From: Clarireedia homoeocarpa
Lineage: Eukaryota > Ascomycota > Leotiomycetes > Helotiales > Rutstroemiaceae
Direction of reading: 5' to 3'
DNA length: 64,000 bases
Assembly (NCBI GenBank): GCA_001465935.1
Contig: LNKV01000047.1
Span: 62,001-126,000 of the forward strand
The notes under the pieces were generated by a model. The model was not told the DNA's origin. It was given only the letters and a program-made list of their open reading frames with translations, and made no database searches. The position numbers were made by a program, and so were the translations under genes. This document shows positions 12,301 to 22,072 of the stretch, one piece after another; the stretch's first letter is position 1; each line of letters opens with the position of its first letter.

Positions 12301-15300
12301 CGAGTGCCAAGAAATGGCAAGCCATCCAATATTGGTCCGCAGTTCGTCAATGTGGGTTCTTTTGTTTTGAAACCAGGCACTGATTTACCGGTTCTACGTG
12401 GCGGTATTGGCGAGCTTTGTGTTTCGGGAAAGCTGGTCGGCAAAGGGTATCTCAATCGGCCAGATCTAACAAATGAGAGGTTTCCAACTCTCAAGCAGTT
12501 CAATGAGCGGGTTTATCGTACTGGGGATCTTGTTCGGATCTTACATGATGGCACATTCCTATTCCTCGGACGTGCGGATGATCAAGTGAAACTCAGGGGT
12601 CAGCGTCTTGAGCTAGGAGAGATCAACGAAGTTATCAAGAAGAGCAGAAACGATCTAGACGAAGTTGTAACATTGGTGCAGAAACATAGCACGCAAGCGA
12701 AAGAACAACTAGTCACTTTCTTCGTGTTAGCTGATAGAAATCAATCTGATGCCGGTGAAGCAATCTCGGTCATGAGGGATGCTTGTAAATCACGGCTACC
12801 AGGGTATATGGTTCCTACACATTTCATCCCTATCAAAGCGCTTCCTCTCAATGCGAATAACAAAGCAGATTCAAGGCAACTCGCGGTTATCTACAACAAC
12901 CTGACTGTGGAAGATCTCCAAAGACTAAGTTATTCGGGCCGAAACGACAAAGAATGGAACGAAGCAGAAAGAAAAGTCATCGATATCATTGCTGGTGCCA
13001 TGAATGTGGAAGCTTCCGTCATAAGCCGAAGTTCCAACGTTTTCGAGCTGGGACTGGACTCAATCTCCATTATTGGTTTCTCTCGCGCCCTCCAAAATGC
13101 CGGCTATGAAAATGCAAAACTGTCCGTCGTTAAAAGTAACCCTAATGTTGGCCGCTTGGTTGAAGCAATCATCACTAGAACCTCAGATCGCAGCAAGGAA
13201 AATGCATATGTTGCTGCAAAACAAGAAATAGCAGCATTCTCACAGCAGCATGTGGTTAATATTTGTCGTGAATTGGGAGTTGAAGCTTCAAATGTTGAAA
13301 GTATCGCACCATGTACCCCTCTGCAGGAGGGAATGATTTATAGATTTCTTCAGAGCGAGAAGGCACTTTACTTTAACAAATTTCAGTATCGCCTGGTGGA
13401 TGGTGTTGATATAGAAAGGCTTATGAGCGCGTGGTGGTCAATTGTTGCAAATCTTCAAGTTCTGAGGACGAAGTTTGTGACAACCGATGATGGGTTTGCC
13501 CAGGTCGTTTTGAAGTCTAGAGAATTTTTCGCAGATGAAGTCAGTGATTATGAGATGATGGATAAATCTATGGCGTTGAGATCTCCTTGGTCTTTCCATA
13601 TTTCGAGTTCGACCCATTGGAGCATTGTGGATCTGAAAATTTTTCATGCCCTTTACGATGGTAACAGCATGGAAATGATGTTACGCTGTCTATTGGATGC
13701 GTACAATGGTTTCGGAATTGTTCAATACGGTCCTCTGTTCCACTCGTCGCTTTCTCATGGACCTTTGGCTAATGTTCCAGGAGCTGAGGAGTTTTGGAAG
13801 AATAATCTCAAGACTTGGTCGCACCAACCGCTCACAGAAAAACACGAAGCCACAGGAGTCGTAAGAGTTTCTACAATGCTAGAAAACCTCAATGCATTCG
13901 AAAGGGTGCGCAAGAATCTACAGGTCGCACCTCAGGCAATGATACAAGCCGCATGGGCATCCGTGATCCAGAACATCATCTCACCACACCTTACCATTGG
14001 TCTTGTTACATCTGGACGAGCTATAGACTTTGAGGAAGCTGAAAAGGTCATTGGGCCACTATTTAACACGGTACCATTTCACATTGACATCGCATCCGGT
14101 ACTGGAACACAACATTTGGTACAGCAGTGCCATGACTTCAACATGAGGATGCAGGATTACCAACATACGCCCCTGAAAGATATCCAGAAATGGAACTCAG
14201 CAAAGCCTGGTCAATCTTTGTTTGATACTCTTTTTGTGTTCCAGCGACCGGAGATGGAAGAGGAGAATTTCACGAAGGAGGTTTGGATGGAGATTGAAGG
14301 TGATGATGAGAATCCTGCAGATGTGAGTGATGTATCGAGTGAAAGAATGAGATGATGCTAATCTATTGTAGTACCCGCTGGCCTTCGAAGCTACGCTCAA
14401 TCATGATAGCACTAAGTTGACTCTGACGCTTGTTGCAAAGGGCTCAGTGATGACAAAGACTGAAGCGGATGATGTCCTGGAGCGAGTCAAGGCTGCGATA
14501 CAGAATATTGTTAGCGGTAAGAACGATACGATTACCACGAGCCTGCGGGATGATACCATGGAAACATCCGCAAATACAAACACACACAAGTCGTTCACAC
14601 AGGCGAACCACTCTTCCGACGATTTCGTATGGACCAAAGAAGCGCAGATCATGCGCACCGAGATCGCTAGACTTGCCAAATTGGAGGAGGCAAACGTCCA
14701 TGAGCACTCTTCAATTTTTGAACTGGGACTAGACAGTATCGACGTCATTAAACTGTCTTCTCGAATCAGAAATCAAGGTATTCAGATTCCCGTCAGTTTG
14801 ATCATCAAGTGCCAGACTATTGCGAATATGTGCTCAAATGTTTCTACCTCGGATGACAAGAATTATGTTCATGTACCTGGGAAGAGGTTTGAGGAACTAC
14901 GCGGCCAGCTGAAGGAATATTTACACGATCTACTACCGGATGATGTCAAAGATGTTTTACCTGCTACACCTCTGCAACAGAGTATGGTGAATGAGATGAT
15001 TAGGTCTGGGTTCAAACGATACTTCAACATTGAGGTATTCGAGTTGAATGAAGGCCTTAAGGGGGTGGCGTTGAAGGAAGCTGTGGATGAGGTTGTGGCT
15101 CGATCTCCAATTCTGAGAACTACTTTCGTAGAAGTGGATGACCCCAGGTTGGCTGTGGGTTATGCGCAGATCGTTCATAGGGAACTGCCAAATATTTCAT
15201 TATCTACCGAGCCTGCTGGGATGGAAAACATTGACAATTTCATGACCAGAGCCAATGAGGAACTTACCTCCACTGCTTCAATTCATGGCGGATTGTTCCA

Positions 15301-18053
15301 AGCACATTTCGTGACCGTTGAAGGTACGAGATATATGATTATGGCCATCTCGCATGCACTTTACGATGGCCGATCTCTTCGAGCAATTCATGAAGATATC
15401 AATAAGGCTTACCATAGTATGGAGATATCAAGACCTAATCCTTCAACGTTCCTTGAGCAGGTTTTCGAATCAACTACTGACGAGGCGAGGAACTTCTGGA
15501 AGAGTACACTGTCAAACCTTCCAACAGCTGTTCTTCCGAAGAAAGATTTGCAAGCACCTGAGTCACAAGTTGTCCATCGTCTGGAGAGGCAGTCAAAAGT
15601 TTCTCTCTCGGATGTTGAAGCACTCTGTAAATCTTCTCGCATCACTCTTCAGACCTTAGGACAAACATGTTGGGCATTGGTTCTGTCACAACTTATGGGG
15701 CAACTGGATGTTGTGTTTGGGACCGTTCTATCCTGTCGCGACACCGAGGAAGCTGATCAAGTAATGTTCCCATTGATGAATACCGTCGCAGTACGATCTG
15801 TCCTGCACGGGACTCTTGGTGAAATGTTGAAGTGCACGCAGGAACTGAGCGACACCACGCGCCAGTACCAGCATTTCCCGCTTGAAACAGCTCAAGCGTA
15901 CGCCATGGCATCTCGAAATGATACAACCAAAGACACCACACTTTTTGATACTCTTTTTATCTATCAAGGCCGTCGTACGCGTGAAGACGCAGAGCCGTTG
16001 TATCGATCTGTGCAAGGTATAGCAGATGTTGAGTTCCCGATTTGTGTTGAGATGGAAATTGTTGATGACAAGTATTTATCATGGACGACGGCTTGCAAAG
16101 CGGTTGCAAGAAACGAGGGGGAAAGTGCAGAGTTACTTGATGCTTTGGATGCTGTTCTTCAGCGTATCATTGATGGTGTAGATGCAAATTTGATTATCAT
16201 GGACGACGAGGGTGTATCTGTTTGCGGGTTACCTAAGTTTCAACTTCGAGACACGACAATTAATTCTACAAGAAAGCTACCCAGGGAAGAAGTTAGTAGA
16301 GAATGGTCTCAAGTTGAGCTCGATCTCCGGAAAGCATTGCATGAGATCTCTGGAGTTGCAGAAGAGAGCATATCTAAGGATTCTACAATCTTTCATCTTG
16401 GTTTGGATTCGATCCTGGTCTTGAAACTCCCGGCGCTATTGAGGAAGTATGGGATCAAACTAGGAGTTTCGGAAATTCTGAAGTATTTGACGATTGAAGC
16501 TATGGCTGAATCGTTGAAAGGTGGTAAGGAGAAGCAAGAATCGGTTGTGGATATTGACGCGGTACTTACTAATTCAACACCTACGCTGGATCAAACAATG
16601 ACCGAGGAGATGCAGAAGTCCATGGGCAAGATTCAATATACTATGCCGGCTACTGCGGGACAAGTTTATATGATAAGACATTGGCAAAACTCTCAAGGAG
16701 TTTTGTTCTACCCTACTTTCAGCTATCGTTTGAGGGGTCATCTGGATAAAGATAAAACAGCCTCTGCTTGGAAAAAGCTGTTGCAAAGGCACGATATTCT
16801 GCGCACTGGATTCGTTGAGCAAGATTCGAAAATCATTCAGGTGGTTTTCAAGGACCCACCGAATGAGATAATTCATATCGAAGAAGGAGATCATTTGCCT
16901 ATCAGAAGCAAGACCAACCACCTCAAGCATCCACCGTTGAGCCTAATCGTCCAGAAATCAAGAAATCCAGATGCAGAAGTAGAACTCCAGCTCACTATTC
17001 ATCACGCCCTCTACGATGGCATCAGTCTACCGGCCTTGATTTCAGAGTTCCAGGCATTTTACCACGACCAAACGATTCCAAATTCATCTCTCGGCTTCAA
17101 GGACTTCGTCGCCCGGACCATCGCTTTGACTAATACACCAACAAGTAAAGAAAGCTGGACATCTTATCTCTCTGGCTTGATCTCTCAACCACTTTCCCCA
17201 CCAGCCTCGAATTGTGAAAGAGTCGAATCATTCTATCCTTCTATTCCCGCACCGAATCTAAGAGCAGTTGCTCAAAACGCAGGGTTGTCAATCGATCATC
17301 TCCTGCTAGCCTCGGTTGCACGACTCTACTCTAAGAAACTGTTCGTCGGGGCAAAATCAGAGAGAGACGCAGATTCAGACACAAATAAAGATGTACTAGT
17401 AGGAATCTACCTAGCAAATCGTGCACCACATGGGGAAGATCTATCACTCCTCGCAGCTCCAACGTTGAACTTGCTTCCTCTTAAGATTAGCGCGAACGCA
17501 ACGAAGGGTTTGGAACTCGAAGATATTGCAGAGAGTGTTAAGAGGGATCTAGGTATGCTTTCAGAAAAAGGTATGACTGGTGTTGGGCTGGACGATATCT
17601 ACAGGTGGACGGGAGAGAATGTAGGGATTTGGGTTAACATCCTACGTGGCGTGGATGGAGAGACGAAGGAGAATACACGTTGGGAACAAATTATCGACAC
17701 GGCACCGCGGGAGAAAATCCTTGATATGAGTGATGCTTTGAATGAGAAATTGGAGAAGAAGGATGAGCAGGCTTTTTGCGTAAGTTTTATTCCATCCATC
17801 CATCCATCCATTCATTCACCAGTCCCCTTTTCCCCCAACTCTCTAAGCATAGAATTTATTATTGTGGAAGCGGATAGATGGACTGTAGGTACAGTACTTA
17901 GGCTAACATGATGAGCAGCCGGCGATAGATGTAGAGATGCGGTATAATTCTACGGATCAAACGATTGATATGGGGATCTTTGCGCCGGAGGGGTTGCTGG
18001 GGTTGCGGGAGGCGAGGGAGTGGATGAAAGAGGTGGGGAGGTTGTGGGGATGA
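3349..18053 (+). CDS. Ferrichrome-type siderophore synthetase (NRPS, NPS2/SidC family)
   Basis: This multimodular NRPS should build an intracellular hydroxamate siderophore of the ferrichrome/ferricrocin class from N5-acyl-hydroxyornithine and small amino acids. Exons are 3349-14322, 14372-17779 and 17919-18053; both introns (49 and 139 nt, phase 0) have GTGAGT/GTAAGT donors and CTAAT/CTAAC branch sites. The product is 4,838 aa, as expected for the family. Visible order: A1 (YTSGSSGTPKGV near 175; GQVKLRGQRVELGEIE near 425), T1 (GVDSLAA near 560), C1 (HHALYDA near 750), A2 (TSGSTGTPKGV near 1217), T2 (GIDSISA), C2, T3 (GLDSISA near 2170), C3, A3 (YTSGTTGTPKG near 2833), T4, C4, T5, C5, T6, C6. 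All six T domains keep the phosphopantetheine serine. C4 and C5 read FHALYDG and SHALYDG, keeping the catalytic second His. Four Sre-type sites lie upstream. The exact siderophore cannot be read from the sequence. Confidence 0.96.
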
Positions 18054-18823
18054 TGATGGTGGTGGTGGTGGTGGTTTTGTTTTGAGGGGGTTTAGTTGCA
18101 TTGAAGGTTGAGGATTGAGAGTTTGGTTTCCATAGGTTTCCTTGTGTATTGTGTGTATCGTGCTTCTTTTATTGTTTTTGTAATTCTCTATTTCAATCGA
18201 GGTTGTTGATTTGTTTGTTTGTTTGTGGGGTTGGTTTTGGTGTACGTCTTTCTCGATGGCCATGCTAAAGTAGAAGTTTCCAGGCTAGCGTTAGAGTTTG
18301 TAAAACTCTATCATTGAGGTATATCATGTTATACCGTATGGCTGGCGACACTCCTTTCTTAGTCTGACTTGTGTCACCCAGACGCTTTCTATAGTATAAG
18401 GAGGTGGTTCCCACCTCAAGTTAGAAGAATATCAACCCTTTCACCACCTTCTTTTAATCCTATGCTGCAGTGCTGTGTGACTGCCCCCTAGATCTCCTTC
18501 TACATGTGCTTTTTGAATGCACATACTCTCTCTCGCTTCGGTCATCTCGTGATAGCTCGCATGACAAGGAGTGGCAGATCTATAATTGTGTATGTGTCTG
18601 AGATTTCATGTACATGATCTCTCTATATCTACCGGGGCCGGCCTCGATCTTTGAAAGATTCTTTAGAGGCTTTGTGTGGAAGAAATAACTAAATGGCAAC
18701 TTGAAGGAGTTTTATATCCTCAAGCTGTGGCAAGATAAGTGATTCTGGGAGATTCTATAGCTTACGAATTGATGGAATTGAACAGCTATCAACTGAACAT
18801 CGTTTCACAATCTGGGAATAGCT
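18054..18823. other. Intergenic region between the synthetase and the zinc-finger pseudogene
   Basis: The first ~200 bp are G/T-rich 3' flank of the synthetase, with TGG and TTTG runs. The middle (about 18340-18520) resembles a decayed copia LTR, listed separately. No gene is supported. Confidence 0.6.
18340..18520 (+). mobile_element. Probable decayed Ty1/copia-type LTR fragment
   Basis: The stretch has the layout of a short fungal LTR promoter: a TATA-like TATAGTATAAGG, then a pyrimidine-rich tract and TTAGAAGAATA followed by AACCCTTTCA. The segment CCCACCT..GTTAGAAGAATA..AACCCT recurs almost unchanged at 32160-32195. I could not fix the terminal TG/CA ends or a target duplication, so the boundaries are approximate. 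Confidence 0.35.
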
Positions 18824-20284
18824 TCACGTTCTCACAGCTTGACTCAAAACCTCACGCAGCCGGGGATCGTCCTTATCTATATCCTTATGATGAATACTCA
18901 CATGTCTATTGAATATCTTATTAGTCTCGACTCATGAAGAAAATTCCTAGACATTTTCCTTTTCTTACAGCTGCAAAAACATTCGTGGATATTGATGCTC
19001 ACGATCAGGACAGAACGGACATGTATAGCCGGGGCGATTGGGGGATCAAGATTTGGTTTATCATAAAAACGTGTCGTTTCATCTGGTTCTTGCTCTTGAA
19101 TCCCTTCCTGCCTTCGCCTCTGGGACATCCCTTCACGGGACAGAAGTGCGGTCGGCTGAGAGAGTGGATGTTGGAGTGGCTGTTTAAGAGATACTGAGTT
19201 AGGAATGGTGGGGCTGTACATCCGGGGTACAGGCATGAGTAGCCTCCAATAATTTGCGGATTTGAGATGCTGTCTAATGATATTTGCTGGTTGTCAATAC
19301 GAGTAGAAGGAGTTGAGGCTGAATAATCTGTGCCAGGTGTTGCAGCACGACTCCATCTGTCATCGTCTTGAGGAGAGTTCAGTTTCCTAGAATTATCCAT
19401 GAAGTCAGATGTTGGTGAAAGAGATTTGGTAATCTTATTCCCAGATCGAGCTATTGGTAAATCTACCGTTACAATATTAGTAAGCTTGCCTTCGGGGCCT
19501 ACGGGGCTTCTCGGTAGCGTAGTTGATTCAGTGTTCTGTGTATTTGGCGCGACTAAAATCCGTGAGAGGGTTGAAGATGGATCTGGTTCAGGTGCTGAAA
19601 GTTCTAGACCTCTATCATACATGTCCCTCCTCAAAGCTTCTCGTGCCATAGCATCTTCTTTCGCTAGACCGGTGAGTTTCTTTATTACCTCATCTGCAAG
19701 CTCACGACGATGGGGCTCTCTGGCATTCTGTTCGTGCTGTAAAGTCGGAGTATTGACTGGTTCTGTGATTTTTGTCAGACTTTAAGCAGTTTTTCTTTAC
19801 AGGTCATATTACCAAGTGTCACATTGGCAGTGCTTTCCGTCATTGCTAACGAGCCACCTTCTCTCTTCCCGCAGCTGAAAAGCCTAGAAACATGTTTTTC
19901 TATTCGTGTCGACCACAAAATAGTATTGACGTCGGAAGGTCCCATGATATCGATTGTTGTAAAAGCTGTTTGATGTTTCTGAAAGATTTCATTTATATAA
20001 AGAAAATCCTCCCCGAAGAGTAGATCGCAACTAAGATCATTCAAAACATACAAATTCATCTCTCCCTCCAAAGGAGATTCGGAACACACAACCAAGTGGA
20101 TTGTAACCTTCCCACTCAGCCGGGCTTTACTTCCATCAGCGAATTCGACCTCGGATTCTTCACCATCGATAGACTCAGTTGCAGCCCCCTCTGCAAAACA
20201 TACGATAGTGACATGAGATCGATGTCAGACCCAGTGTCCGGATTACCATGTAGAGGTATACTGAGATGCATGCATCGCTGGAGG
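18824..20284 (-). pseudogene. Broken retropepsin-like plus C2H2 zinc-finger gene
   Basis: The minus strand encodes, in order, an aspartic-protease-like segment with PDTGSDIDLMS (DTGS at 20238-20227) and EVEFADGSKARLSGKV, then NLYVLNDLSCDLLFGEDFL, a charged helical stretch, and three C2H2-type fingers (YSCLYPGC, HFCPVKGCPRGEG, GYTCPFCPDREH). Introns are inferred at 19763-19812 (50 nt) and 18906-18968 (63 nt, GTAAGA donor, CTAAT branch). The last exon ends at 18824 with HVSIHHKDIDKDDPRLREVL. Two frame breaks prevent one product: one between the DTGS block and EVEFADGS (about 20165-20180), one at a five-base homopolymer at 19040-19044. The 5' end stops at a MITE. I recall this arrangement from fungal hypothetical proteins, from memory only. 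Sequencing error could explain either single-base break. Confidence 0.7.
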
Positions 20285-20582
20285 TAGGCTACGGCGGAAG
20301 CCCACCGGGTTGGGGCCCCAATAGGCGGGTTGCTGACCCTTATAGGGCCCCATTAGGTGGGCTGAGAAAATAAAAACCCGGCCCATGACCCAAAGGGTCA
20401 GTGCAGAGTAAATAAGTAGGGAAAAACAGGGGTTTTACAGGGTTTAATATTATATATTAGTCATGTGACAGTACTTGGCAATCTATTGGGTACCCAGTAG
20501 GTGGGTTGAGAAGCTCGTGGGGTCCCAGTGGGCGGGAAAAGAAGTTGAAAACCCGGCCCATGGGACCCCACGCCGCAGCCTA
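20285..20582. mobile_element. hAT-like MITE, 298 bp, with 8-bp target-site duplications
   Basis: The ends are 12-bp inverted repeats with one mismatch (TAGGCTACGGCG and, reverse-complemented at the right, TAGGCTGCGGCG). Both sides carry the identical octamer GCTGGAGG (20277-20284 and 20583-20590), the duplication length typical of hAT transposons. Inside are four diverged copies of a GGGNCCCANTRGGYGGG motif (from about 20313, 20344, 20489 and 20519) and two copies of AACCCGGCCCATG, like hAT subterminal repeats. There is no transposase, so it is non-autonomous. It sits at the 5' edge of the visible zinc-finger pseudogene. Confidence 0.8.
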
Positions 20583-20590
20583 GCTGGAGG

Positions 20591-21074
20591 CCGGCGGAGC
20601 TGTTACCTACTTGCATATTATAGGATCTCATTTTGATTGTACAAGCTTAGTATATCTTCTAGATAAATTAAATATATATTTCTATCTTCTTTAATATAAT
20701 AAAATCATCTTTCAAAGGTATCGTGATTTAGGATTTTACCCGTACGTATGTGATGATGGGGATCGTTAGGGAATCGTAAGAGGGTCTTCAGGGCAATGAT
20801 AGCAAAACGTAGGGTCTGATTAATGTACAAACTAATTGTTGCCTATCTCATATACACAAAGTCAAAAAATATGAGTAGTTGGATCATATTATTGTAACGA
20901 AATAGCAAGATGTTGAAATAGTGAGGCTGATGCCATGGACGATTGGATCACACATGCTCATTTCATGTAGACTGCAGCATGAAGCTTTCCCCAAGGCTTT
21001 CCTCAAGTCTTCATGATCGAAGGCAAATTTGAGAACATCAGTTTTAAGAAAAGAGTATGAAACTTATCTGAAAT
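20591..21074. other. Intergenic, partly AT-rich
   Basis: A markedly AT-rich patch lies at about 20625-20720, just outside the MITE. The first 30 bases could be upstream coding sequence of the zinc-finger pseudogene split by the MITE, but the frame cannot be followed. Nothing else is recognisable. Confidence 0.5.
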
Positions 21075-21600
21075 TTGTATGATATGGCAACGGATATTGA
21101 ACTTGAGATAATCGAAGTGCGTCATGTTAGCAGATATCCATCACTCGCATCCTTCATCGCCAACGGCAAAGATAAAATCACGGTAATATATCGGTGCTTC
21201 GATCGCCTGTCCGCGCGGAATATTCTCTATCTGCAAAGCGAGCTGGCTGAGCTAGAAGCGCGACAAGATGAGTACGATAGAGAAGATGTCAAAGGTTCGA
21301 CGGTCGACAAGCAGTGTGCACAGAACTGAAACGAGTTGAAAGAGCGAGCACGTGATACTTCACGATAAAAGACAGGATGGAACTTGTGAAGGAGATTCGA
21401 AGAGTGATGCAGAAGTACAGTTAGTTGGCCTTCCACGGACTTGGAAATGTTTGAGAGCGGGGCCAATGTGAAGGAGGGGAAGCAATTGTGCTTAATAGTC
21501 CATTACTATCGATGGGGAAGCAATTGTGCTTAATAGTCCATTACTATCGATGGAGAAGCTATCATCGCGGACGCTGACGGGCTCCCGGCAGGTAACCATT
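21075..21600 (+). pseudogene. Decayed DUF6594-type gene
   Basis: The first 75 codons read like the start of fungal DUF6594 proteins: RYPSLASFIANGKDK, then RCFDRLSARNILYLQSELAELE and ARQDEYDRED. After 21330 the frame is broken, yet recognisable pieces follow in other frames: RMELVKEIRRVMQKY near 21380 and EAIVLNSPLLSMEKLSSRTL near 21515-21575. The second piece is interrupted by a 38-bp tandem duplication. No C-terminal membrane helices, usual for this family, remain. It reads as a truncated, frameshifted remnant. The family assignment rests on remembered motif similarity and was not searched. Confidence 0.6.
21476..21551. repeat. Perfect 38-bp tandem duplication
   Basis: The 38-bp unit starting GGGGAAGCAATTGTG is present twice head to tail (21476-21513 and 21514-21551) without a mismatch. 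38 is not a multiple of three, so the copy itself shifts the reading frame of the DUF6594 remnant. The perfect identity suggests a recent event. Confidence 0.9.
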
Positions 21601-22072
21601 CATTCCACTTGGAAATGGCCCTCGCCCCCATCACTAGCTAAAGATGGTGAACCGAACCGAAATCAAATGAAACACAAATACAAGAATCCAAGATATTCGA
21701 TTCTCATTATTTGGATAAAAAAAAGTAATCCGCTAGTATAGCAAGCTATTCATGAGTCTGTAATCCCATCTTAGCGTAAGCTAGATATCATGTACAAAGA
21801 ACCACCATAAGTATCGTCTTCCCTTTCTCTGTCTCTGCCTCTACCACTGCCTCTTTTCATCTCCGATGTATAAATACATGACATAAATACATATAAAAGC
21901 ACAATTTCTGGTAATCTTAATATACCAATGAAATCTGATCCCAAGTAAGCGAGCAAGTGAGGTAGTAAGAAAAACGCATGTTTCCATCCCATACAATGCA
22001 TATCATCTTGTCTCATCTCATCCAATTCCATCGCGTCGCATTCTTATACCTCTCACGACCAAGAAAGGCATC
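21601..22072. other. Intergenic, 3' flank of the Mbp1-like gene
   Basis: No gene is supported here. The right part is presumably the 3' untranslated region of the minus-strand Mbp1-like gene. Confidence 0.5.

Noticed and set aside
14417..17911. Separate second NRPS gene starting at 14417
   Set aside because: That frame begins with TTG inside a sequence that joins in frame to the upstream NRPS through a 49-nt intron with good signals; it is exon 2 of the same gene. Its last ~44 codons are intron 2.
19399..19785. 128-codon plus-strand frame
   Set aside because: Antisense shadow of the zinc-finger pseudogene, whose minus-strand reading carries recognisable motifs.
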